From positions 1 to 64,000 of the forward strand of contig CAZWRV010000027.1 of NCBI GenBank assembly GCA_964636325.1: a stretch of DNA of 64,000 bases, read 5' to 3'. Within the stretch, counting starts at the first letter, position 1. Each line of letters starts with the position of its first letter. This DNA is from CAZWRV01 sp964636325 (GTDB taxonomy: Bacteria; Verrucomicrobiota; Lentisphaeria; Victivallales; GWF2-50-93). The notes below the pieces were generated by a model. The model was not told the origin of the DNA, ran no database searches, and saw only the letters and a program-made list of their open reading frames with translations. This document shows positions 8,925 to 16,366 of this stretch, piece after piece. A program made the position numbers and the translations under genes.

Positions 8925-9362
8925 CTATGAAAATGCTTCCGGATCCCTTGCAGCTTGACAGCATTTCCAGGGGGCGCTTCTGATCTCCGGGCGCTTCTCC
9001 TCGTATGCGACCCGGAAGCTCGCGCAGGGCTCAAGGACCGAAAACACGCAGACCAGGCCGGACCTGACGTCGTCGCGCACGGCAATCTCCCTCGCCCTGT
9101 CCTCCTTCCTGGCGCGGCCGTTCTCCAGATACACATATGGCCGTCCAGACCTCTCCGCGCTGCGGCGCGCATGTTCCTTCAAAACGTCCGCGTATCCGGA
9201 CGACAGCTTCCCGAAGTCCTTTATCAGCACGCCTTCGCTTGACATGAAACTCTCCATCCCGCCGGCCGAACTGATCGGCAGGTAACCTTTTATCAGAACC
9301 TTGTCGAAAACTGAGAGCACGCAGTGGACGTCGTCCGCATGCTTCTTGGGAAATTCATCCAT
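8925..9362 (-). pseudogene. truncated N-terminal fragment of a conserved large hypothetical protein
   Basis: The 145-aa frame begins MDEFPKKHADDVHCVLSVFDKVLIKGYLP and includes GGMESFMSSEGVLIKDF, GRPYVYLENGRARKEDRA and GLVCVFSVLEPCASFRV. From memory these lines match the first third of a roughly 400-500 aa protein family common in Planctomycetes and related phyla, whose members continue past a ...RKCL...YFYF... line. Here the frame loses similarity at APWKCCQAARD and stops, 15 bp from tRNA-Leu. I read it as a remnant truncated beside the tRNA. The family's function is unknown to me, and a short functional protein cannot be ruled out. Confidence 0.6.
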
Positions 9363-9470
9363 GATGTTCCTCCATCGATGCCTTCATGCAAGCTGGAACA
9401 CCGCTCGAAAATTTCAACCCCCACGCATGCCCCCGATGTGCTTTTCCGTGAACACAGGCTATATTTTCCA

Positions 9471-9577
9471 GGCTCAGTCCCTCAGCAACTCAGGGACTCA
9501 GCGCCTTTTGGGTTGCGGGCGAAGCCCGCCTTAGTTATTAGTTTAGGTATCCCAAAACAAATAACCGACAACTGACG
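9471..9577 (+). repeat. composite leader: 8-nt repeats, hairpin and AAC-type 7-nt repeats before tsaE
   Basis: Four 8-nt units ending in CTCAG-type sequence (GGCTCAGT, CCCTCAGC, AACTCAGG, GACTCAGC) run from 9471 to 9502. A GCGGGC-GAA-GCCCGC hairpin lies at 9515-9529. Then the 7-nt units AACAAAT, AACCGAC and AACTGAC (9556-9576) end one base before the tsaE ATG. The last part closely resembles the leader at 59914-59945. There is no recognisable Shine-Dalgarno between the array and the start codon. Confidence 0.7.
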
Positions 9578-10018
9578 ATGGAATACCACTTCAACTGCGA
9601 AGAAGAGACCATGGACTTCGCCGCGAGCTTCGCGGCTGGTGTGCCGCTAGGCGCAGTCGTCGCCCTGCACGGCGAACTTGGTGCAGGCAAGTCGGTCTTC
9701 GCGAGAGGATTCGCCAGGGGGCTTGGTGTCACCGGCCCAATCCCGAGCCCCACCTTCGTCCTGATGCACGAATACGAGATACCCCCTACGTTGTTCGCGT
9801 CCTCCAAGGGCGGAACCCTCTATCACCTCGACCTCTACAGGATACCCAACGAAGACGCCGCCCTCGCATTCGGAGTCGACGAACTCCTTGCCAACCCGAA
9901 CGCGATCAAGATCATCGAATGGCCCGAGAAGATAGGCGGGCTGCTCCCGCCAGGTTCAATCCATGTCTACCTGACGCACGCCGGCGACTCCGCCCGCAAT
10001 CTAGCCATTGCACGATGA
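9578..10018 (+). CDS. tsaE: tRNA threonylcarbamoyladenosine biosynthesis ATPase TsaE
   Basis: This 146-aa P-loop ATPase belongs to the TsaB-TsaD-TsaE complex that installs t6A37 on ANN-decoding tRNAs. The Walker A is GELGAGKS (32-39), followed by the family lines SPTFVLMHEYE, YHLDLYRI and IIEWPEK. Length and motif order are typical. It lies between two tRNA genes and has no tsaB or tsaD neighbour. Its start codon is reached directly by a run of AAC-type 7-nt repeats and lacks a canonical ribosome binding site. Confidence 0.95.
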   Translation: MEYHFNCEEETMDFAASFAAGVPLGAVVALHGELGAGKSVFARGFARGLGVTGPIPSPTFVLMHEYEIPPTLFASSKGGTLYHLDLYRIPNEDAALAFGVDELLANPNAIKIIEWPEKIGGLLPPGSIHVYLTHAGDSARNLAIAR

Positions 10019-10069
10019 ACACTTCTATAAAGGTAGTGACGGTACGCAGCGTCGTCCGTGGCCCATTCG

Positions 10070-10114
10070 TTGTATGAATTCAGCAAAAGGGCGTAGTTTG
10101 CTGAATTCATACAA
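10070..10114. repeat. GAATTC-armed hairpin, long form
   Basis: This is a perfect 18-bp inverted repeat (TTGTATGAATTCAGCAAA and its complement) around the 9-nt loop AGGGCGTAG, between tsaE and tRNA-Arg. A related hairpin at 51357-51401 has the same loop in the opposite orientation and paired base changes in the arms. Shorter relatives are at 14389-14415 and 41591-41619. Confidence 0.85.
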
Positions 10115-10205
10115 GGAATCCGGCGAAGCGCTTAAACCTCCGCCTTGATCCAAGGTCCAGATTCCTTGCGCATGCCTCTGAAAGGCAGGATTGGAATCTC
10201 AAGGT

Positions 10206-10281
10206 TGGCGTCCCGGGCAGGATTCGAACCTGCGACCCTCTGCTTAGAAGGCAGATGCTCTATCCTCTGAGCTACCGGGAC
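10206..10281 (-). tRNA. tRNA-Arg (anticodon UCU)
   Basis: On the minus strand the acceptor stem is GTCCCGG/CCGGGAC, the D arm contains GCTCAGAGGATAGAGC, the anticodon arm is TCTGC-CTTCTAA-GCAGA (TCT), and the T arm is GCAGG-TTCGAAT-CCTGC. The discriminator is G and CCA is encoded at 10206-10208, unlike the tRNA-Leu above. Confidence 0.95.
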
Positions 10282-10366
10282 AGGCCGCATAACCGTATTA
10301 ATGAAGCCATCTCCGTGGCATTGCGGCTTAGAAGGGAGTATATTAATTCAACTTAAAACTATAGCA

Positions 10367-12418
10367 ATGCCCCCTGCCAAAGTCAAATCCATTGCCCGCG
10401 CTGCGGCAGTAATTCTTCTGCTGGCGGCGCACTTCTCCCTGGGATTCTCCGCGATGCGGCTGAAGTCGCCGACTTTCGACGAGACTGTCCATCTGACCGC
10501 AGGATATGTGTTCTGGAGGGCCGGGGACTACCGGATGAACCCCGAGAACGGGATATTCCCTCAGCGCTGGGCCGCGCTGCCGCTTCTCTTCGACGACGGC
10601 ATCAGTTTCGAATCCTTCTCGGGCAAGGAGAACTTTGAGTCGAACGAATGGCAGACCAGCTATCGTTTCCTATACGGTACGGGCAACAATCCAGAGTCCA
10701 TGTTCCTGCGCGGACGGACGATGACGCTCCTTCTAGGCCTCCTGCTCGGCATCACGGTGTTCTTCATTTCACGGAGCATCTTCGGCTACTGGGGCGCTAT
10801 GCTCTCCCTTTCCTTCTACGTCTTCTGTCCGACAATGCTTGCGCATTCGACTCTGGTCACGTCCGACGTGGCGTCGGTGCTGGGGTTCCTCCTGTCGGCG
10901 TGGACTGCATGGATGCTTATGCAGAAGATAACACTGCCGAGATTGCTTGCGACGGGATTTTCATTGGCCCTTCTGTGCCTTTCCAAGATGTCCGCGCCTA
11001 TAATCATACCCGTCATTCTTATACTTCTGGTGATCAGATTGAAGAGGAGGGATGCGCTTCCTGCAGTGTTGTTCAGGAAAAAACTCAACCTTGAACGCCA
11101 GGCTGAGCAGATCATGGCTTTCGCCGCTTGCGGCGTCGTTGCGGCGGCAATTGTCTTCGCCTGCATCTGGGCCTCCTTCGGCTTCAGATATTCCATGATA
11201 GATCCAGGGCAGGGGAAGCAGGCGGTCATTGAAAGGAACTGGAACGAATTGATCGGTGAGTCAAACGGCGTTCCCGAGAAAATAGTTAACCTGTGCAGGA
11301 AGGTGAAACTCCTCCCGGAGGCCTATCTGTTCGGATTCGAATTTGTACTTAAGAAATCACAGTTTAGATACGCGTATCTAAACGGTGAGTGCCGCCTCAC
11401 GGGCTGGTGGTATTTCTTCCCGTACTGCTGTCTGGTGAAGACTCCGCTTCCGACTATAATAATGGCGCTGGTTGCTCTGCCACTTATAATCGTCCTTTAC
11501 AGGAGGAAGTTTGCTTCTTGGGACTGTTTCTCCGCGGCTGCGGGTCCAAAGTTCTATCTGCTCGCGCCGCTTATAGTTCTTCCGGCCGTATATCTCATCT
11601 TCGCGACCACCAGCAAGATGAACATAGGGCACCGCCATGTGCTGCTGCTTTATCCTGTGGCCTACATCTTCTTCGGCGCGACGATCTATGTCTTCCGGCG
11701 TTGCGGCACCCCTCTGAAAGCGGCGCTCTGCGCACTGATGATCTGGCAGGCCATCTCCGCGATCGGCATCTGGCCCGACTATCTTGCGTATTTCAACCAG
11801 ATAGCCGGTGGTCCGAAGAACGGCTACAAGCACCTGGTGGACAGCTCCTTGGACTGGGGGCAGGATCTCATACTCCTGCGGAAGAAGCTCGACGAATACG
11901 GCATCAACGGCGCGGACAGCGCATACATCTCCTACTTCGGAACCGCCAGCATCGACCACTACCTTAAGGCGCGAAAGCTGCCCTCCTATTTCGGCCAGGA
12001 GGGCGATGCCGCGTTCGAGCTCGGAGGCGGCACCTACTGCATCAGCGCGACCATGAGGACTATGGTCTATATGCGCGAGCTGATCATCCTGGACAGGCTG
12101 GACATCGAGGACATCAACGAGGTGTTCTTCAAGAAGGTCAGGATGGAGATGCAAGAGCTGTTCGCCGAGCAGAAGAAGCCTGAGACCTTCATGGATTTCG
12201 TAAAAGCCAAGGGAAGGGACTACTGGATAAGCAGATACAGGCTTTACGACCTTATGCGTTTCTCCAAGCTATGCAGGTATATCCGCGACCGCGAACCGGA
12301 CGATTATGCCGGATATTCAATACTAATCTACAAACTCTCCGATGACGACATTGAAAAGGCGATGGCCATCCCCCTGCACCCCGAGGACCTTTTCTCCGTA
12401 TTTTCCGATGGGAAATAG
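10367..12418 (+). CDS. GT39-like polyprenyl-phosphate-dependent membrane glycosyltransferase
   Basis: This is a polytopic inner-membrane protein of 683 aa from ATG 10367; an in-frame ATG at 10301 would add 22 residues. After the first membrane helix comes SPTFDETVHLTAGY, the loop with an Asp-Glu pair typical of the GT39/PMT/ArnT clan. It is followed by about ten hydrophobic segments, then VDSSLDWGQDLI, a signature line of a bacterial subfamily of these transferases, and a soluble C-terminal region. Members transfer a sugar from a lipid carrier to an extracytoplasmic acceptor; donor and acceptor here are unknown. Neither start has a strong Shine-Dalgarno. The stop codon lies in the left arm of a bidirectional terminator-like hairpin. 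Confidence 0.8.
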   Translation: MPPAKVKSIARAAAVILLLAAHFSLGFSAMRLKSPTFDETVHLTAGYVFWRAGDYRMNPENGIFPQRWAALPLLFDDGISFESFSGKENFESNEWQTSYRFLYGTGNNPESMFLRGRTMTLLLGLLLGITVFFISRSIFGYWGAMLSLSFYVFCPTMLAHSTLVTSDVASVLGFLLSAWTAWMLMQKITLPRLLATGFSLALLCLSKMSAPIIIPVILILLVIRLKRRDALPAVLFRKKLNLERQAEQIMAFAACGVVAAAIVFACIWASFGFRYSMIDPGQGKQAVIERNWNELIGESNGVPEKIVNLCRKVKLLPEAYLFGFEFVLKKSQFRYAYLNGECRLTGWWYFFPYCCLVKTPLPTIIMALVALPLIIVLYRRKFASWDCFSAAAGPKFYLLAPLIVLPAVYLIFATTSKMNIGHRHVLLLYPVAYIFFGATIYVFRRCGTPLKAALCALMIWQAISAIGIWPDYLAYFNQIAGGPKNGYKHLVDSSLDWGQDLILLRKKLDEYGINGADSAYISYFGTASIDHYLKARKLPSYFGQEGDAAFELGGGTYCISATMRTMVYMRELIILDRLDIEDINEVFFKKVRMEMQELFAEQKKPETFMDFVKAKGRDYWISRYRLYDLMRFSKLCRYIRDREPDDYAGYSILIYKLSDDDIEKAMAIPLHPEDLFSVFSDGK

Positions 12419-12435
12419 CTTTCAGATTTCCCATC
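12407..12435. terminator. bidirectional terminator-like hairpin between convergent genes
   Basis: GATGGGAAAT (12407-12416) and ATTTCCCATC (12426-12435) form a perfect 10-bp stem with a 9-nt loop, between the glycosyltransferase stop and the thiE stop. There is no long U tract, so the call rests on position and symmetry. Confidence 0.5.
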
Positions 12436-12450
12436 CAGAGGGCAACGCAA

Positions 12451-13077
12451 TCACCCTACCTCCATAATCCGTCTCAGGTCCTCGACTCTCGCCTTCACGT
12501 CGTCGGCCTCGGTGATTTCCGTGACCATTGCGATCTTCCGTGCACCGAACTTCAGCAACTCCGGGACATGACGCTTCTTTATACCGCCCATAACAGTGAA
12601 CGGGATACTGACATGGGGGATGATTTCTTTCAGGGTTTCCGGGCCGAGGGCAGGGGGGGCGTCGGCCTTTGTGGCCGTAGCGAACAAAGGTCCGATATTG
12701 ATGTAGTCCGCCCCCGCATCCTGCGCCGACAATGCCTCCGCCAGAGAGTGCGTTGAAGCGCCGATGATAAGCCCCGGCGCAATCAGCCGCGCCTTGTCAA
12801 TCGGCATGTCATCCAGCCCGAGATGCACACCGTCCGCGCCGGACGCCAAGGCGATGTCAACACGGTCGTCGATAATCAGCAGCATCCCGTATACCTTGGT
12901 GATTCTGCGGAATTCGCAGGCAAGCGCAAGATATTCCCGGTCGGCGAGGGACTTTTCCCGGAGCTGGACTATCCGTGCGCCGCCCGCCGCAACCGCTTCC
13001 AGGACGTCAACAGCCCTCCTCCCCTTGCAGAAAGCTGTCGTTATCACGGGATATATGTCTATCTCCTCGAACCTCAT
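12451..13077 (-). CDS. thiE: thiamine phosphate synthase
   Basis: This TIM-barrel protein of 208 aa condenses HMP pyrophosphate with carboxylated thiazole phosphate to give thiamine phosphate. Visible motifs are IVQLREKSLADREY, GADGVHLGLDDMP, IIGASTHSLAEA, GADYINIGPLFATATK and TVMGGIK, in family order. I prefer ATG 13077, which follows an AGGATAGGA sequence and gives the usual length; ATG 13101 would add eight residues. No other thiamine gene is adjacent and no TPP riboswitch is seen upstream, so it appears to be a stand-alone copy. A TenI-like paralogue is the alternative, but the catalytic-site lines look complete. Confidence 0.9.
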   Translation of the reverse strand: MRFEEIDIYPVITTAFCKGRRAVDVLEAVAAGGARIVQLREKSLADREYLALACEFRRITKVYGMLLIIDDRVDIALASGADGVHLGLDDMPIDKARLIAPGLIIGASTHSLAEALSAQDAGADYINIGPLFATATKADAPPALGPETLKEIIPHVSIPFTVMGGIKKRHVPELLKFGARKIAMVTEITEADDVKARVEDLRRIMEVG

Positions 13078-13148
13078 AATCCTATCCTGATATTCAAACA
13101 TCTTTATCGTGAGCTTTGTCGCTATCTTTGTCGTCTTCTGGAGGGTTG

Positions 13149-13216
13149 AATTCTATTCAACCGTCTTTTCTGCGGCGGGAACACCCGCCGCACGACGGAA
13201 TATCCGCCTTTGCTGG
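13149..13216 (+). repeat. direct repeat A with TGCGGCGGG-AACA hairpin, 3' of the eboB-like gene
   Basis: AATTCTATTCAACCGT (13149-13164) and GGAATATCCGCC (13197-13208) flank a perfect 9-bp hairpin TGCGGCGGG-AACA-CCCGCCGCA (13171-13192). The two flanking blocks recur in the same orientation and order at 14175-14208, on the other side of the gene at 13286-14122. A related hairpin block is at 35525-35554. Confidence 0.6.
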
Positions 13217-13285
13217 GAATCTACGGCGCGATTGGCAGCTGCTTTTGACCACTTCTTGCGGAGTGAGGGAAAATCTGAAAAGAGA

Positions 13286-14122
13286 TCATCGCTGGAACTC
13301 GCGCGGATCGACTGGGACGAGGTTGAATTCCGGCTTCCACTTCGGCGACTGGCCGTAGAATGAGTAGGGATTGCTGTAAAGTATTGATTCCACGGTGCTT
13401 GAGGAATGGCCGTCCTTGGCCATGAAGTCGGCGACCTTGACGAGGCTCAGAGGATCGGAAATGCCCCAGTCGGCACTGCCGTTTATAATCATGCGTTCAG
13501 GGCCGAATTCCTTGACGATGTTCGACACCCTCTGGGGAGTCAGCTTGGAAATAGGATATACGGTCATCCCGGTGAAGCATTTCGTCTTTCGCGCCAGAGG
13601 CATTGAATCTTCGGTGTTGTGGTCGATGACGATATGCTCCTCCGGGATATTGACAGACTTTATGACCTGAATGACCTTGTTGACACCAGTGACCTTGTCG
13701 TTGTGGGGGAGGTGGACGATAACGAGCATTTTTTTACGGGCTGCGATTTCGAGCTGAATTCGAAAGACTTCTTCCTCGTTCGCGGTAATCAGGTTGAGCC
13801 CGATCTCACCGACGGCGATGCATCTTGGATGATCCAGGAAAGCTTCAAGCCCTGATATGACTTCCTTGGCCAATTTCATATTTTCAGACTCCTTGGGGTT
13901 GACTGAGATCGCCGCCCAATGGTCAATCCCGAAGCGCCTGGCCCTGACCGTTTCGAAGTCAAGAATGTGCTGGAAATAGTCGAAATAGGTTCCGGCGTAG
14001 TTCCTTGGGGAACCGAGCCAGAAAGACGGTTCGACGCATAGACGAATACCGGCATTATACATGTTCTGATAGTCGTCCGTGGTGCGTGAATACATGTGGA
14101 TATGCGGTTCGATGATAATCAT
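13286..14122 (-). CDS. EboB-type TatD-like metal-dependent hydrolase
   Basis: This 278-aa TIM-barrel amidohydrolase relative starts EPHIHMYSRTTDDYQ, giving the HxH metal site at His7 and His9. Other metal-site candidates follow in order: GEIGLN, IVHLPHND, VIDHNTED and NGSADWGISDP. The opening and the SADWG ending match what I recall of EboB, the TatD-like member of the eboABCDEF gene set for eustigmatophyte-type (Ebo) secondary metabolism and cytoplasmic precursor export. None of the other ebo genes is nearby. The substrate is unknown. The gene is bracketed by short direct repeats (13149-13216 and 14175-14217). Confidence in the TatD fold is high; confidence in the Ebo subfamily is moderate. 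Confidence 0.8.
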   Translation of the reverse strand: MIIIEPHIHMYSRTTDDYQNMYNAGIRLCVEPSFWLGSPRNYAGTYFDYFQHILDFETVRARRFGIDHWAAISVNPKESENMKLAKEVISGLEAFLDHPRCIAVGEIGLNLITANEEEVFRIQLEIAARKKMLVIVHLPHNDKVTGVNKVIQVIKSVNIPEEHIVIDHNTEDSMPLARKTKCFTGMTVYPISKLTPQRVSNIVKEFGPERMIINGSADWGISDPLSLVKVADFMAKDGHSSSTVESILYSNPYSFYGQSPKWKPEFNLVPVDPREFQR

Positions 14123-14174
14123 GATAAACCTCTCGGTCTCAATTTTTATCCCGCGACTGCGGGATGAAGTGCTT

Positions 14175-14217
14175 AATTCTATTCAAACGTTTCTAAGGAA
14201 TATCCGCCAATGCGGAC
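14175..14217 (+). repeat. direct repeat B, 5' of the eboB-like gene
   Basis: AATTCTATTCAAACGT followed by GGAATATCCGCC matches repeat A but lacks its central hairpin. A separate ATCCCGC-GACT-GCGGGAT hairpin lies just before it at 14148-14165. The interval 14123-14656 holds no gene that I can support; it contains these elements, the 14389 hairpin and the promoter region of the next gene. Confidence 0.55.
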
Positions 14218-14388
14218 GCCTCTAATGCAATTAACAAAACAAGCAAATGTCGTAAAATAGCGCACGCGGATGAGCAATGCAAGGATTTGCAGAAGAAAAT
14301 TCCGCAAAAATAGACCAAGCGCAAATTCAGATTTCATGCCCTCATGCCGCTCTTATAAGATTAAAAACTTTTTCATTTTTCTTTAAGT

Positions 14389-14415
14389 ATGAATTCAGCA
14401 AAAAGCTGAATTCAT
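14389..14415. repeat. GAATTC-armed hairpin, short form
   Basis: ATGAATTCAGC, a loop of five A, and GCTGAATTCAT form a perfect 11-bp stem. The arms equal the core of the long element at 10070-10114, but the conserved loop is missing. Confidence 0.75.
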
Positions 14416-14492
14416 CGTGGACGCTTCTCTTCAACTTGCAAAAGATACTTACCGTCACCGCCCGCCCACTTTGCAACGTCGCATAATATATC

Positions 14493-14573
14493 TTATGTTA
14501 AGTCGCATCGGGCGTGGATCGGCCTTGTTGACAGTTCTTAATGTCTGATTATCAGAATGTTGTGACTTAACAT
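14493..14573 (+). promoter_or_regulatory. promoter bracketed by a 13-bp inverted repeat
   Basis: TTGACA (14528-14533) and TATCAG (14550-14555) are 16 nt apart and form a plausible sigma-70 promoter for the gene at 14657. The inverted arms ATGTTAAGTCGCA (14493-14505) and TGTGACTTAACAT (14561-14573) enclose it with one mismatch. This arrangement could serve a dimeric regulator or form a DNA loop. Confidence 0.4.
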
Positions 14574-14656
14574 CCGGATGCCTGTTAATAACTTGTTGAT
14601 TTCATCCTTGCCTGGCACTGTTTGCAAGTGGGTCTATCCGCTGTATCTTTAAGGCA

Positions 14657-16366
14657 ATGTATGAGCAGAGGTGGAATTTGACTATTAAGCATTTCTTGGC
14701 TTCTCTGCTGTTTCTTTTGGCGACATCGGCGATATTGGGGGTCGAGTGGGATTTCTCGGAGGTGCATTTGTCATTGCGCCCGGACGGGAAGGCCACTTTA
14801 GTCTACCAGGTCGCCATCAGGCCTCAGGGCTACAATCTCCACGGCTTCTATTTCGAAGGGGTCAGCGAGACACCGCACTTTGATCCGCAAAACTGCTACG
14901 CCGAAGATTCCGACAAAAAGCGCTATGCAGTTTCAATCAAGCCTGTCTCGGACAGGAAATACGATGTGATCCTTGCGGACGGGGCATCTTTCTCGGGTGA
15001 GAGGATAATCTATGTTCTGACCTACGGCGCGGATCTGGCGGCGTCCGGTAATCTTGCTCCGACTACGGCTTCCGACGGTCGCAGCCTCACTGTCCTCAAC
15101 TGGTCGCCGGTCCAGTGGGAGGATCCACTCGGGCATTATACGGTCACGATCTACTGGCCGATTGAGCTTGCGGAGTCCGGCTACAGCCGCGAGGAACTTT
15201 CGAAAAGGATTCTGACAGAGCGGTGGATGAACTCGAAATACAAGATGGACTACAGGGCCAAGGAGAGCAACGGGAAGAACTGGCTGATGCAGATCATCCA
15301 CTGGGAGAAAGTCCCTGTCAAAGGGCACATGCAGATACAGGAATATGTCGATTCGTCGGCATTCGACATAAAGACGGCGGCGGCGCCAGCCCAAGGAAGT
15401 CCCCGGGCGGAAACCCAGCCACGGACTGCCCAGCATGAGAAACGGAGCATCCCCCCTGCCCCACCGCATAAGATAATTCAGCCGGAAAAGATGAAGACTT
15501 TTTCAATCATCGTCCTGGTAACGATGGCTGTGGTTCTCGGTCTGGTATTCGTGGCTGTGCTCGTTTGCAAGCACAACAGCATGCTGGCGGCGTCGGACGG
15601 CCTCTCGAACGTGAACTGGGTGGAACAGGACTGGTCGCCTCCGAAGATGGTGCTCTCCACATTCCGCGTCGAGGGGAAGATCCCTAAGCTGACTCCGCTT
15701 GAGGCCGCGCTCTTCCTGGGTATTCCGGTCAACCAGATACTGGGCATGATGCTCGGTTCGCTGGAGAACCGAGGATACGCGAGACTGCACAAGGTCGAAG
15801 GGACAATAAGCGTCCTGAAAAGCTCCGGCGGCCTTGACGAGTTCGAGAGGCAACTTCTGGAGGCGGTCGATTCCGGGGGGAGGCTCGAGCCTGGAAAAGT
15901 GAAAAGCCTTGTCAACTACATGGTGGACGAGATGCGCCGCAAGGCCTGGGACGCGGACATCGACGCGACGACCGCCCACTACTCGAAGAAATTCAAGGAG
16001 ATTTTCGACAGAAATCCGTTAAAGGAGGATGCACGGGACGAGGACATTCGCAGGCAGGAACCGGACGACTATTATCCTTATTGGATATACTATCATTCCC
16101 CGTGGTATGAGAGAGACTACCATTGCCGGAGGACGTATTATCCCGTGCCGCAGAAGGTCGTGGAGAACGCGGGCGCTGCTGCCGGCGTCGGCATCGGCGA
16201 CTACAGGAGCTTTATGGAGAGCCCGGCCTGCTACGAGGGCTGCTTCGTGCATTCGGCCTGCCATGACGCCTGCCATTCGGCCTGCCACTCCGCCTGCCAC
16301 TCGGCGTGCCACTCCGCGTGTCATTCCGCCTGCCATTCGGCGTGCGTGAGCGGGGGTGCGCATTGA
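14657..16366 (+). CDS. DUF2207-like membrane protein with C-terminal (His-Ser-Ala-Cys)8 tail
   Basis: This 569-aa protein has a signal peptide (about 9-28), an extracytoplasmic beta-rich domain (about 30-240), a Pro-rich linker, one transmembrane helix (FSIIVLVTMAVVLGLVFVAVLVC, about 277-299) and a cytoplasmic region. That region resembles the DUF2207 winged-helix part (IPKLTPLEAALFLGIPVNQ, SLENRGYARLH). The last 40 residues are eight tetrads, HSAC with one HDAC (532-563), then VSGGAH. Synonymous codons vary among the tetrads (CAT/CAC, TCG/TCC, GCC/GCG, TGC/TGT). The stop overlaps the start of a radical SAM gene, so the tail is probably its substrate; that is inference. A TTG at 14678 after AGAGGTGG is an alternative start that would place the signal peptide at the N-terminus. 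A promoter lies upstream at 14528. Confidence 0.8.
   Translation: MYEQRWNLTIKHFLASLLFLLATSAILGVEWDFSEVHLSLRPDGKATLVYQVAIRPQGYNLHGFYFEGVSETPHFDPQNCYAEDSDKKRYAVSIKPVSDRKYDVILADGASFSGERIIYVLTYGADLAASGNLAPTTASDGRSLTVLNWSPVQWEDPLGHYTVTIYWPIELAESGYSREELSKRILTERWMNSKYKMDYRAKESNGKNWLMQIIHWEKVPVKGHMQIQEYVDSSAFDIKTAAAPAQGSPRAETQPRTAQHEKRSIPPAPPHKIIQPEKMKTFSIIVLVTMAVVLGLVFVAVLVCKHNSMLAASDGLSNVNWVEQDWSPPKMVLSTFRVEGKIPKLTPLEAALFLGIPVNQILGMMLGSLENRGYARLHKVEGTISVLKSSGGLDEFERQLLEAVDSGGRLEPGKVKSLVNYMVDEMRRKAWDADIDATTAHYSKKFKEIFDRNPLKEDARDEDIRRQEPDDYYPYWIYYHSPWYERDYHCRRTYYPVPQKVVENAGAAAGVGIGDYRSFMESPACYEGCFVHSACHDACHSACHSACHSACHSACHSACHSACVSGGAH
16250..16345 (+). repeat. 12-bp coding tandem repeat encoding H-S/D-A-C
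   Basis: Eight in-frame 12-bp units encode seven HSAC and one HDAC. Third positions differ between neighbouring units while the peptide is kept. This points to selection on the protein repeat rather than recent slippage. Two more Cys, in PACYEGC, precede the array. Confidence 0.9.

Noticed and set aside
14277..14486. 69-codon open frame on the plus strand
   Set aside because: It runs through the 14389 hairpin element and has no family resemblance or ribosome binding site.
16250..16345. Possible CRISPR-like or minisatellite array
   Set aside because: The 12-bp units are in-frame codons of a protein repeat with synonymous variation and no spacers.
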